A stretch of DNA of 64,000 nt from Bythopirellula polymerisocia (lineage in GTDB: Bacteria > Planctomycetota > Planctomycetia > Pirellulales > Lacipirellulaceae): positions 744,001 to 808,000 of the forward strand of contig NZ_SJPS01000001.1 in assembly GCF_007860015.1 (NCBI RefSeq). Direction: 5' to 3'. Within the stretch, counting starts at the first letter, position 1; every line of letters starts with the position of its first letter. Under the pieces are notes generated by a model. That model worked only from the letters and a program-made list of their open reading frames with translations, ran no database searches and was not told the origin of the DNA. The position numbers and the translations under genes were made by a program. Positions 1 to 8,374 of this stretch are shown here, piece by piece.

Positions 1-364
1 CGCTCTTTCCCAGACAGTAAATGGGCTGGGGGTCATAGGGTTCGAACGGCATTTCGCCCAGCAAATAAATCTCATACGGCTGCCCGATGTTTTTGCGGGC
101 CAGGCGCAGAATTCGCTGACGAAGGTCCGGTTCGGTGGCGCTCAAAAATCTCAGGTAAGCATCGACCTCTGTCTCGGTGAACTCGTGCAACGGCTTGTCC
201 AGCAGCTGGGCGATTTGTTCCGGCTCAAGGCCTAGTTGCTGGCAGGCTGCGGTTTGCTCATTCGTCAAAGCGGCAGAGGCGCTGCTGAGCGTAGTGCTGA
301 ACAGCCCCACGCTCGACACGAACAGAGCCAAGATAAGAAACGGTGCTTTCATGGTTGGCTTCAT
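1..364 (-). CDS. DUF1460-type exported protein, 3' part cut by window edge
   Basis: The frame is open from a start at 364 to the window edge, so only about 121 N-terminal residues are present. It begins MKPTMKAPFLILALFVSS, a clear signal peptide ending near ASAALT. The later stretch NIGQPYEIYLLGEMPFEPYD followed by QPIYCLGKS resembles the segment just before the catalytic Cys of the DUF1460 (N-acetylmuramoyl-L-alanine amidase-like, NlpC/P60-related) family; the expected SDC would lie just outside the window. The start at 364 is preferred over the in-frame ATG at 352 because GGAG lies about 10 bases upstream of the former and nothing similar precedes the latter. The family is thought to act on cell-wall peptides; the exact substrate cannot be read here. 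Confidence 0.6.
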   Translation of the reverse strand, partial: MKPTMKAPFLILALFVSSVGLFSTTLSSASAALTNEQTAACQQLGLEPEQIAQLLDKPLHEFTETEVDAYLRFLSATEPDLRQRILRLARKNIGQPYEIYLLGEMPFEPYDPQPIYCLGKS

Positions 365-521
365 GGTTTTGTTCTCCGCGTGAGATGGTTGGCAGCTCTT
401 GCATTCCCATCACCATCTGGAGTGCTTATGGTGAACTAAAGAAAATGGTACTCTCCTATTCAGCGTACCGCGATGTGACTTTCAGGGCCAGCTTAACCGT
501 TTTTTTGGGGGCTGAAACGTA

Positions 522-1073
522 GTGACAATTCGAGCTTTTCAAAGCACTTCTCCCCAACTTGGGGCAAGAGTTTACGTTGATCCGGCAGCCACCGTCATTG
601 GCGATGTGACGCTCGGCAATGATGTGAGTGTGTGGCCCGGAGCGGTAATTCGCGGGGACTTGCTGCCGATCAAGGTTGGGCATCGCTCGAATGTGCAGGA
701 CAATGCCGTGCTGCACACGACGCATAAGAGCAAGTACAACCTTGATGGTTGGGCACTTACGATTGGGGAGGACGTGGTGATCGGCCATCGAGCAGTGCTG
801 CATGGCTGCAGGGTGGGAGATCGCGTGCTTATTGGGATTGGGTCGATTGTTAATGACGGCGCCGTGGTCGAGGACGAAGTGATCGTCGGAGCAGGGTGCC
901 TGGTGCCGCCGGGGAAGGTGCTGGAAAGTGGCTTCGTTTACGTGGGGAATCCCTGCAGGCAGTTGCGGCCAATCACAGACGCTGAGCGGGAATTCTTTAC
1001 TTATTCCCCGGCGAATTATGTGCGGCTGAAGGATCAGTATCTGGGGGAAGGTCATATGTCAGCGCGGAGTTGA
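522..1073 (+). CDS. Gamma-carbonic-anhydrase-family hexapeptide-repeat protein (YrdA/PaaY type)
   Basis: The 183-residue protein folds as a left-handed beta-helix by family resemblance: it opens with PQLGARVYVDPAATVIGDV and continues through hexapeptide units such as VIGDVTLG, VWPGAVIRGD, IGEDVVIGH and VIVGAGCLVPPG. The three zinc-ligand-type histidines are visible in VGHRSNVQDNAVLHT, VIGHRAVLHGC. Family members trimerise and bind a metal between subunits; some are carbonic anhydrases, others have no proven activity, so the catalytic role is inferred. The start is GTG at 522, with a GGGGG run about 9-13 bases upstream. Length is normal for the family. The last 77 bases overlap, tail to tail, the gene on the opposite strand that ends at 997. 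Confidence 0.85.
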   Translation: MTIRAFQSTSPQLGARVYVDPAATVIGDVTLGNDVSVWPGAVIRGDLLPIKVGHRSNVQDNAVLHTTHKSKYNLDGWALTIGEDVVIGHRAVLHGCRVGDRVLIGIGSIVNDGAVVEDEVIVGAGCLVPPGKVLESGFVYVGNPCRQLRPITDAEREFFTYSPANYVRLKDQYLGEGHMSARS

Positions 1074-1770
1074 CTCGCTCCGCTGGTGCCTCGTAAGACT
1101 CGGCAGGCGCGTCGCGGCTAACGGATCTTGGCTTGCGGTCGACAGATTGTGCAGCGAGGTTCTCTTGCATCGTATCCTCGACGACGCGATCAATAATTTC
1201 TTTGCGGCTTTCACCTTTGGTATCTTGCAGTCGCTGGTAGGTGTAGGCGCCAAAGATAATTGTCAGCAGCGAACCTCCGGCGATGAGCAGGTAGGGCGCC
1301 CAGGTGGCAAATCGCTCCAGATATTGATGATGTTGTTTCGTTTGGTGCACGCTAATGAGTGCCCGTCCGAGTGCTTCGTGGGCGAGCTGTTCTTTGGCGG
1401 CAATTAGTTTCTCCTGCGCTGTGACATGAGCGGTTGGTTGAGAGTGGAGTGTTGAGGGTTGAGTGTTAGGATGCCATTGATTGGTGGGGACAGGTCGCAG
1501 TGCTTGGGGGTCTTTGACGAAGCCCAAGTGTTCGACGACGGTCGCACCACGGAGTTCCCATTTGTGGATGAGAGCCTTGAAACCCTTATGGGTTTGGAGG
1601 GCCTGATCGAAGGCGTCGGCTTGGAAGGCGATGGCGAGGCTGTTCGTTTTTCGGTCCGAGCCGTAGGCAAAACGTCCCAGGAGGGTGCCGGAGTAGTTTT
1701 GCAGTTCCCCCACTTCAGCCGTGGTGGGTTGATTGCCACGCGGAAAGAGTAAATAGCGATATTCGCTCAT
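997..1770 (-). CDS. Hypothetical single-pass membrane protein
   Basis: A 257-residue protein not recognised as a named family. The ATG at 1770 (MSEYRYLLFPRGN) is chosen because AGGAG lies about 8 bases upstream; the frame remains open further upstream without a good start. Residues 1-90 look like a globular domain (NYSGTLLGRFAYGSDRK), then comes a linker encoded by a low-complexity stretch of TCAACCCTCAACAC-like DNA (1431-1470), a helical region, one transmembrane helix (YLLIAGGSLLTIIFGAYTY) and a charged tail. It is probably membrane-anchored with the N-terminal domain on one side and the tail on the other. Its 3' end overlaps the gamma-carbonic-anhydrase gene by 77 bp in a convergent arrangement. 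Confidence 0.7.
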   Translation of the reverse strand: MSEYRYLLFPRGNQPTTAEVGELQNYSGTLLGRFAYGSDRKTNSLAIAFQADAFDQALQTHKGFKALIHKWELRGATVVEHLGFVKDPQALRPVPTNQWHPNTQPSTLHSQPTAHVTAQEKLIAAKEQLAHEALGRALISVHQTKQHHQYLERFATWAPYLLIAGGSLLTIIFGAYTYQRLQDTKGESRKEIIDRVVEDTMQENLAAQSVDRKPRSVSRDAPAESYEAPAERVNSALTYDLPPDTDPSAAHNSPGNK

Positions 1771-1879
1771 GGAAGCGTCTCCTGTCTCGGCCAACGGCAT
1801 CCCCCCCGCAGGCGTGTGCCAGGAACACTTGGTAGTGTACCTGAAATGCGTGGAGGGATGCAATCAAAATGTCGGGACG

Positions 1880-4800
1880 CTAAGCCGCAATCGGCGGACG
1901 GCGAAGTAGGGGGCACATGGTGGCCAGCAGTGCCAGCAGCATGGTGCTAGGTTCGGGGACGGCAGCGAAGAATACTCTGCCTCCGGTTGAAGTACGGGAA
2001 CCTACCTGTCTCTGCCAAGCGAGGAAGTCGCGTCCATCGAAGTCGCCATCACCATCGGCATCGGCTGCTCCGTCAGTTTTTGCTAGGGGGGCGTTATAGA
2101 GTTTTTGCCAGGCCACAAGGTCTTTGCCGTCTACGACGCCGTCTTTGTTGAAGTCGGAGTTGAGGCTTGGATCCAATCCGAATTGGGTCACTCGGAAAGT
2201 GACGTGGTCGGGGAAGTACAAGAGCTGCCCCGCAAAGTCGATTCCGTCCGGGGCTTTGAGTACGAGGGAGTCAAAGATGCCGCTGATCGGATCAACGAAC
2301 GAAAACTTGCCGAGGCCGGTGGCGGTGAGGAAATCGAATTGGGCGCCAAGTGTTGGGACAAACCCAGGCATGAGTTCGATGGCGAGCTTGCCGCCGAGAC
2401 TGGCGGTCCTGGTGCTGAGTACATCGAAGCCACTTCCTGGGTTCAAGCCGGCGAGTTGGATGTGGAGCGATCCTTCGGCGGATTGTTGAAATTGCCCACT
2501 GGGAACTCGCATTATACCGATAGGACTTCCCGGCGAAACGAAGCCTGCATTGATGACTTGAGCCATCGACAAGGAGCCATTGCCGACAATGTTGCCTGTG
2601 TTCATGAGCTTGTCACCTCGCACGGTAGAATTGGTAGCGAGATCCAGGGAACCGGCCATAGTCCAAGTATCCGTGGAGGCGAGATCGACATTCAAGGTGG
2701 CTCCTGTTTCGAGGACAATGCGTCCGCGATATTCTTGTGGATTGCCGCCGCGTACGATACTGTTGGGAGTCAGATCAAGCCGTTTTCCAGCGCGGACGGT
2801 CGTGCCATGGTTGGGACTATCAACTCCCCAGAGATAGGAATTGGGATTGATCGTGCTATTGCCGTCCACCACCAAGTCACCCACTTGATTAATTGTCGCA
2901 GTACCAGTGAGTTGGCCTCCAGACATTGTGGTCTGCTTGGGGAGGTAAAGGCTGGAGACTGATGCGGTGACGACTCCACCGGTGCGAACCTGGAGGGGAA
3001 CATTAAGTGCGAAAGTGGTATGGTTGAAAACAATCGCATTGGTGGTCTGTGTGCCGAGGGTCGCGTCGAGAAAGCTGGTCTGGCTGGCAACATTGGTGTC
3101 GTTGAAGTTGAAAGACATGGCCAGTTTGCCATCGAACACTGGAGGAAGGTCTCCTACAACCGGGTTGGGCATGGCGACGTTGGTTGCACCGGCAATGGCG
3201 AGCGTGCCGAGACCGGTGAAGTTGCCTCCGCGAAGTGTGGTGGGACCGGCAAGAATCAGCGTGTCTTGTACGGTAGGAAGATTTACGGATGCGGGGCTGT
3301 TGAGAATCAGCGGTGCGGAGATCAGGGACTTGCCCGTGACATCGACATTGCCGCCGACGATGACCTCGGCCCCAGTGAGAGTGGCTAAGCGATTTTCATC
3401 GTCTCCACCCCGCAGGGAGAGATTGCCCATCATTTTCCAGGGTTGGTTGAACGACATCGTGCGAGTCTCGGCCACAGCAGCCCTACCGTTGAAATCATCG
3501 GTGAGTTTGCCAATGACCGATAGATTTCCCAGATTGGCGGTGATCTGCCCTTGTTCCGAACCGTTGCCGTCGAGATCAAGTCGGGCTCCGCCGAGCGTGA
3601 GCGTGCCACCGAAGCCGAAGAGCAGGAAGGTACCACCATTGATTTGACCATTATTCACGAGTGTCCCACCGACGAGGGTTGTGCCGGCACCCATGAGCGT
3701 GCCTTGACTTTCGATCGTGAGATCACGATCAACGTTCACTAGGCCCGCCGAATTGTAAATATTGACGACACCTTGGTTGATCAACAGATTGTTGGTTTGG
3801 AACGAAGACACATTGCCGTTGAGGTTTCCGACGTTCAAATCACCTCGTGTGCCATTCTGGCCAATATTGGTATCTCTAAAAACTTGAAGCTTTTGGCCTT
3901 TGACATGCAAAGATGAGGCATCGTTGATCGTTAGTGTTCTTGCTGTGGACTGTCCCGTCTCTTGCACAACGAGTCCGCCGTAGCGGATAAAGACTTCGTT
4001 ATCGTAATCGGGGATGGCTCCGCCGATCCAGTTGAGGGTGCTATGCCAACTATTGGACTGGGCACCGAGAAAATCGACACGAGGAACATCAAAAGACTGA
4101 AAGTGCCGTGTTGTAAATCCGCCGTGACCATCGGGAACGACGACTATCGATTCGTCCCAAGTTCCCAGAATATCTGTTGCCGACGGGAGTCGGCGAATGC
4201 TCGTGTTGATCGAGCCGAACATGAGCGACTGCGAAACGCCGGCGTGGTAACCGTCGGATTCATTGACAGACAGATTTAAGCCACCAATCGTAGCTGGGGA
4301 AAAGTCGTAATCATCATCGAATCCACTGAAATTATAGCCTAGCATGTGCCCCATTTCGTGGAGCACGACCGAAAGGAGATCGTGCTTGCCGAGGGAGGCG
4401 GGCGAGGTAGCCACCCCACTGAAACCAGCTTCCAAAAGAGCCGGCGGGCTACCACCGTAAGCCCTGTCGGCAGCAAGAGGACTTAAATCACGTACCAGCG
4501 TCGATTGCATATCGAACTCACTATTGTCAAACGGCGTCGGATCAAAGAACCAGTCGCGCCAATTACCATTGGAGTCCTTGGTGTCAAAGACTAGATCGCG
4601 GCTGTCGAGCAACCAACCCGGCTGATGTTGTCCGAGCGTGCCGCCATCGATGTCTTCCCAGCGAAGATCGAACGAGTAATTTTGATCGTCCAGTATGTAG
4701 TCACCCCAAATGGCCCCCGCCGCGGCGACGATCGCTTTGAGCTTGGAGCCATCCGGATCAAAGGGTGGCGGGCTCCCTCCCCCGTAATTCATGGAGATAG

Positions 4801-4942
4801 TAATAGCTTGGGCATTAGGTGTCGAGAACGCCAAGCAAGTCAGGGTGATGACCACTGCCAAGCGGTACCAAGACACGTTGCTCAGGCTGGCAATATGGCG
4901 CGAAAACTGGCGGGTGGCAAGTTGGAGGGTAGGGCGGAACAT
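1880..4942 (-). CDS. Exported HExxH metalloprotease-like protein with dockerin-type repeats and PEP-CTERM tail
   Basis: A 1020-residue exported protein. Residues about 25-46 are a signal peptide (LAVVITLTCLAFSTPNAQA). A zinc-protease motif HEMGHMLG sits at 195-202, with flanking sequence resembling matrixin-like domains, but the position where metzincins carry the third ligand (205) is Phe, so activity is uncertain. The bulk (about 290-900) is a beta-strand-rich passenger with repeated GTLVNNGQ / LTINDASS type units. Near the C terminus are two EF-hand-like dockerin repeats (DFNKDGVVDGKDLVAWQ and DADGDGDFDGRDFLAWQR). The end is a PEP-CTERM signal: VPEPST, hydrophobic helix, then RRPP. AGGAG is 8 bases before the ATG. 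Likely exosortase-processed and surface-attached or released. Confidence 0.8.
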   Translation of the reverse strand: MFRPTLQLATRQFSRHIASLSNVSWYRLAVVITLTCLAFSTPNAQAITISMNYGGGSPPPFDPDGSKLKAIVAAAGAIWGDYILDDQNYSFDLRWEDIDGGTLGQHQPGWLLDSRDLVFDTKDSNGNWRDWFFDPTPFDNSEFDMQSTLVRDLSPLAADRAYGGSPPALLEAGFSGVATSPASLGKHDLLSVVLHEMGHMLGYNFSGFDDDYDFSPATIGGLNLSVNESDGYHAGVSQSLMFGSINTSIRRLPSATDILGTWDESIVVVPDGHGGFTTRHFQSFDVPRVDFLGAQSNSWHSTLNWIGGAIPDYDNEVFIRYGGLVVQETGQSTARTLTINDASSLHVKGQKLQVFRDTNIGQNGTRGDLNVGNLNGNVSSFQTNNLLINQGVVNIYNSAGLVNVDRDLTIESQGTLMGAGTTLVGGTLVNNGQINGGTFLLFGFGGTLTLGGARLDLDGNGSEQGQITANLGNLSVIGKLTDDFNGRAAVAETRTMSFNQPWKMMGNLSLRGGDDENRLATLTGAEVIVGGNVDVTGKSLISAPLILNSPASVNLPTVQDTLILAGPTTLRGGNFTGLGTLAIAGATNVAMPNPVVGDLPPVFDGKLAMSFNFNDTNVASQTSFLDATLGTQTTNAIVFNHTTFALNVPLQVRTGGVVTASVSSLYLPKQTTMSGGQLTGTATINQVGDLVVDGNSTINPNSYLWGVDSPNHGTTVRAGKRLDLTPNSIVRGGNPQEYRGRIVLETGATLNVDLASTDTWTMAGSLDLATNSTVRGDKLMNTGNIVGNGSLSMAQVINAGFVSPGSPIGIMRVPSGQFQQSAEGSLHIQLAGLNPGSGFDVLSTRTASLGGKLAIELMPGFVPTLGAQFDFLTATGLGKFSFVDPISGIFDSLVLKAPDGIDFAGQLLYFPDHVTFRVTQFGLDPSLNSDFNKDGVVDGKDLVAWQKLYNAPLAKTDGAADADGDGDFDGRDFLAWQRQVGSRTSTGGRVFFAAVPEPSTMLLALLATMCPLLRRPPIAA

Positions 4943-5118
4943 GGGATTTCTCCTGGCACAGGGGGGGGGAAGGGCATAGCTCTCCCCAATTAAGCGGAGA
5001 AAGCCTGGAGAGTGTTACAAATGTTTCGTTTCCGCCGAATTGGCCTTGGCTGATGAACATGTTAGATTGGGAATACGGCCAAATCTAATCTCATAGCACT
5101 CTCTAAGGATTGCGTCCG

Positions 5119-6594
5119 ATGCGAACTACTACTCGTCGATATTTCTTGCAACAAGGGGCTTTGGTTGGCGGGGCGCTCGCGCTTGGTTCTCGGGCGTTAG
5201 GCGCGACAAGCGCCAACGAGCAAGTTAATCTGGGGATTGTCGGGCTGGGATGGCGCGGTGGTCAGCTTATTGATGCCTTCGGCCAAGTCCCTGGCGTAAA
5301 GATCGCAGCCATTTGTGATCCAGATAGTGCGCTGGTGGATGAGTGGTCTGCGAAGGTACCCGATGCCCAAACGTTTTCGGATCTTCGCGGCCTGCTTGAT
5401 CTGGCTGAGCTTGACGCCGTAGCGATTGCGACTTGCAACCACTGGCACTGTCTGGCGGCGTTGTGGGCAATGGAAGCCGGCAAGCATGTGTATGTCGAGA
5501 AGCCACTCTGCAATGCCCATTGGGAAGGAGTGCAGGTCGTCAACGCGACGGACAAATATCAGAAGATCTGCCAGATCGGCACGCAACAACGCTCCGCGCC
5601 GATGCAGGCTGAGATCAAGCAAATTCTCCATGAAGACAAACTACTAGGACCAATCGAGTGGGTTCGAGTGAATCGCTACGGAGTTCGGGCATCCATTGGC
5701 AAGCGAGATACGCCGCTTGCGCCTCCAGCGACGCTCGACTACAACGTGTGGCTCGGTCCTGCGGCGGATCAGCCAATCTATCGCGACAATTGGCATTACG
5801 ACTGGCACTGGGATTGGAACACCGGGGCCGGCGAGATGGGCAACTGGGGCGTGCACCTTTTAGATGATGTACGGAACAATGTATTCCGAGATTCTGTTGC
5901 GTTCCCTCAACGCGTGGTTGCAGCAGGAGGTCGGTTCGGCTGGCATGATGCAGGGAACACTCCCAACGTTCACTTTGCGCTGCTGGATACAGGCACGATC
6001 CCCGTGGTGATTGCCTTGACTAACCTTCCCGAGAAAGCCGGGAGTGAATCGTCGCCAAAATGCCCCGGCCCGGGGAGTGGCTACATCGCCTACTGCGAGG
6101 GAGGACGTTTGGAAGGTCAGCGGGGAAGTGCCAAGGTGTTTGATGCCGAGGGGAAACTCATCAAAGACATCGAGAGTCCCGATGGCATGGTTTTGCATCA
6201 GAAGAATTTTATTGATGCCGTTCGCAACCATTCGCCGGGCTCGCTCAACGCGCCGGTCAAAGAGGGTCACCACTCAACCGCCTGGTGCAACATGGCAAAC
6301 TATGCCTACCGAGCTGCCCAGGAATCTGCAGCTAGTGGCCCGACCAATCCCACAAAAGCTATCGAACGACTTGGTGCGGGAGCTGGGCTTACTGCCTCGG
6401 CCGCGACGATTTTGGAACAGCTCAGTCGTGTGGCGGCCAATAACGAACCGGGTACAAGCGTCGAGGAATTCTCTCTGGGTCCTGTGTTAACCTTCGACGG
6501 CGAGAGCGAGCAGTTCACAGGTGCTCATGCAGAGACGGCCAATCAATACTTACGAACGATGGGTCGCGGGGAGTTTATGGTGAAGGAAGTTTGA
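5119..6594 (+). CDS. Tat-exported Gfo/Idh/MocA-family oxidoreductase
   Basis: The 491-residue product begins MRTTTRRYFLQQGALVGGAL, a twin-arginine (RRxFLQ) export signal with cleavage probable near RALGATSA. The Rossmann dinucleotide motif GIVGLGWRGG follows, then the family motif HVYVEKPLC with its catalytic-type Lys, and the C-terminal alpha/beta substrate domain (DYNVWLGPA, NWHYDWHWDWNTGAGEMGNW). In planctomycetes large paralogous sets of such exported NAD(P)-dependent oxidoreductases or glycosidase-like members act on sugars; the substrate here is not readable. A TTG lies at 5110, but AAGGA ends directly before it, so the ATG at 5119 (spacing 9) is the better start. It is divergent from the metalloprotease gene. 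Confidence 0.88.
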   Translation: MRTTTRRYFLQQGALVGGALALGSRALGATSANEQVNLGIVGLGWRGGQLIDAFGQVPGVKIAAICDPDSALVDEWSAKVPDAQTFSDLRGLLDLAELDAVAIATCNHWHCLAALWAMEAGKHVYVEKPLCNAHWEGVQVVNATDKYQKICQIGTQQRSAPMQAEIKQILHEDKLLGPIEWVRVNRYGVRASIGKRDTPLAPPATLDYNVWLGPAADQPIYRDNWHYDWHWDWNTGAGEMGNWGVHLLDDVRNNVFRDSVAFPQRVVAAGGRFGWHDAGNTPNVHFALLDTGTIPVVIALTNLPEKAGSESSPKCPGPGSGYIAYCEGGRLEGQRGSAKVFDAEGKLIKDIESPDGMVLHQKNFIDAVRNHSPGSLNAPVKEGHHSTAWCNMANYAYRAAQESAASGPTNPTKAIERLGAGAGLTASAATILEQLSRVAANNEPGTSVEEFSLGPVLTFDGESEQFTGAHAETANQYLRTMGRGEFMVKEV

Positions 6595-6608
6595 GATTGA
6601 GCATCCAA

Positions 6609-6809
6609 TTAGTAGGTGCAACCTAGTTTCCTAAGTTCAACTTTCGCAGTAATTCGTAACAAAATTGCCAGCATCCGGCGATCTTTGAGCGCCTCAATTC
6701 GCAAACACCGAGCGTAAGGGGAACTGATCCAAGACGAGCGGCCATTCTGAGCCCTTTGCCAATAGACCTGAAGTTGAGCGAACCATCTGCGGCGACTCGA
6801 CCGAGACAT
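6609..6809 (-). pseudogene. Truncated N-terminal fragment of a planctomycete exported protein
   Basis: On the minus strand a short frame encodes an Arg-rich start (MSRSSRRRWFAQ) and, near its end, CLRIEALKDRRMLAILL followed by about 15 residues and a stop. LRxEALxDRRMLA is the signature of the planctomycete extracellular N-terminal signal (Planc_extracel-like), which normally heads very large surface proteins. Here the coding frame stops about 20 residues after the signature, and the downstream side is occupied by the oxidoreductase gene, so this looks like a leftover 5' fragment. The frame can be extended upstream to 6935 without a convincing start. It fills most of the otherwise empty 382-bp gap between 6595 and 6976; nothing else is evident there. 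Confidence 0.4.
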
Positions 6810-6976
6810 CCCTTCTCTCCCGGGGCGTGGGTTGACGAGTTTGCTCGCAGTATGATCGCAAGGAGAAGAGAATGCTAAAAGAATGGGCTGTCGAAGGCGA
6901 GATCCGCTCCGCCTCATGAATCTCGGCCGCCGCAACGTACCAAAGGAAATCTACACGCCACAGCTTACTGTCTTGG

Positions 6977-8251
6977 TTAGATGATTCCCGCCACCAGCGA
7001 GACATTTTGCCCGCCGAAGCCAAAGCTGTTCGAGGCACTGACATCGCACTTCGCTTCTCGTGCCACGTTGGGGATGTAGTCCAGATCGCACTCGGGGTCG
7101 GGCGTTTCGTAGTTGATTGTTGGCGGCAAGACCTTGTGCTTCATCGCCATTAGACAGATGATCAACTCCGTCGCCCCGGCGGCGGCGATCAAATGGCCCG
7201 TCATGCTTTTGGTACTTGAGACGGGGAGCTTGTCGGCATGCTCGCCGAACACCTGGCGAATGGCCAGAGATTCCACGCGGTCGTTTACCGCCGTACTAGT
7301 GCCGTGGGCGTTGATGTAGTCGACGTCGGTTGGATCCTTGCCCGCATCTTTGAGCGCCATCTTTAGGCAACTGATCCCCCCGCGTCCTTCCGGGTGGGTA
7401 TCGGTGATGCGAAACGCGTCGGCCGTCGTGCCGTAACCTAGCAGTTCGCCGTAGATCGGTGCACCGCGCTTGCGGGCATGTTCGTATTCTTCGAGCACGA
7501 CCATCGCCCCCCCTTCGCCGAGCACAAAGCCATCGCGGTTTTTATCGAAGGGACGCGATGCCCGCTCGGGCTCGTCGTTCCGCTCGCTCAGCGCGGTGAG
7601 CAAGTTGAAACCTGTCACGCCAAAGGGATGAATCATGCTATGGGCTCCGCCCGAAAGCATCACGTCCGCCTCGCCACTTCGAATAATCTCGGTCGCTTCA
7701 CCGATGGCCTGACTGCTGGCAGCACAGGCGGTGAGACAATTCACGTTGGGTCCCTGAGCGTCGAACATCCCTGCCAGGTAGCCAACGGGCATGTTGGGTT
7801 CCTGCTCCAGTTCGGCCTGCGGGTCGAGAATCTTCAGTCCCTCGGTGACAAAGGCATGCATATCGAGATCGCCGCCCTGCACGGCGGCGGTCATCATCTG
7901 CGAAAAATTGAAGAAGTCCTGGCTCCCCTCGCCGGCACCCAGGTAGACGCCAAACCGCGTCGGTTCGACCGTTCCCAGTACGCCCGACTCCGCCATGGCC
8001 TGCTGGGCAGCACCAGCCGCAAAACATGTATGCCGACTGCGGTCAGCCCATTCAGCAGCATCGAGCCCGACGTCCGCCACTGACCAATCCTTCACCTCGG
8101 CAGAGATCTTCGTGGGGAAACTGCTCGCATCAAAGATCGTGGTGCGACCCACACCACTCTTGCCAGCCATCAGATTCGCCCACAGCGAGTCGACCGTGGT
8201 TCCCAAAGGTGTAACACAACCAACCCCAGTGATAACAACGCGACGACGCAT
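6977..8251 (-). CDS. fabF: Beta-ketoacyl-ACP synthase II (FabF-like KAS)
   Basis: The 424-residue protein is a decarboxylating Claisen-condensing enzyme extending acyl chains on ACP. The KAS triad is intact: Cys176 in TACAASSQAIG, His316 in INAHGTST and His353 in SMTGHLIAAAGA; the N terminus RRRVVITGVGCVTPLG and C terminus NSFGFGGQNVSLV are typical. The ATG at 8251 is chosen because GGAG lies about 9 bases upstream. It is the last gene of a minus-strand block of FabZ, ACP, FabZ-like protein and KAS, so it probably serves a dedicated second fatty-acid or polyketide pathway rather than housekeeping synthesis; other core FAS genes (fabD, fabG, fabH) are absent here. fabF is used in the family sense. 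Confidence 0.92.
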   Translation of the reverse strand: MRRRVVITGVGCVTPLGTTVDSLWANLMAGKSGVGRTTIFDASSFPTKISAEVKDWSVADVGLDAAEWADRSRHTCFAAGAAQQAMAESGVLGTVEPTRFGVYLGAGEGSQDFFNFSQMMTAAVQGGDLDMHAFVTEGLKILDPQAELEQEPNMPVGYLAGMFDAQGPNVNCLTACAASSQAIGEATEIIRSGEADVMLSGGAHSMIHPFGVTGFNLLTALSERNDEPERASRPFDKNRDGFVLGEGGAMVVLEEYEHARKRGAPIYGELLGYGTTADAFRITDTHPEGRGGISCLKMALKDAGKDPTDVDYINAHGTSTAVNDRVESLAIRQVFGEHADKLPVSSTKSMTGHLIAAAGATELIICLMAMKHKVLPPTINYETPDPECDLDYIPNVAREAKCDVSASNSFGFGGQNVSLVAGII

Positions 8252-8281
8252 GATGAATGTCTCCAAGGAGATGCTTTCAAT

Positions 8282-8351
8282 GTCATTCCCGCGCAGGCAG
8301 GGATCTAGTTCTTCCGGAGGCCAAATGGATTCCCGCCTGCGCGGGAATGAC
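8282..8351. repeat. Inverted repeat of the GTCATTCCCGC...GCGGGAATGAC class
   Basis: Two 24-base arms (8282-8305 and 8328-8351) are near-perfect reverse complements, separated by 22 bases, and contain CATTCCCGCGCAGGC and GCCTGCGCGGGAATG. This resembles a widely dispersed REP-like palindromic element seen in many bacterial genomes. It occupies most of the 123-bp space between the FabZ-like gene and fabF, so a transcript would form a strong hairpin there and could lower or uncouple fabF expression; that effect is inference. Confidence 0.8.
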
Positions 8352-8374
8352 GAATCTTGTCAACTCAACACCAG

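Noticed and set aside
456..1055. Minus-strand 199-codon open frame
   Set aside because: Antisense to the gamma-carbonic-anhydrase gene, whose hexapeptide pattern is unmistakable.
2105..2962. Plus-strand 285-codon open frame
   Set aside because: It is antisense to the PEP-CTERM metalloprotease gene, which has clear motifs, signal peptide and sorting tail; the shadow frame shows no family features.
2967..3647. Plus-strand 226-codon open frame
   Set aside because: Same antisense shadow over the metalloprotease passenger region, with Pro/Ser/Arg-rich composition typical of reverse frames.
7478..8083. Plus-strand 201-codon open frame
   Set aside because: Antisense to fabF; no start support and no protein resemblance.
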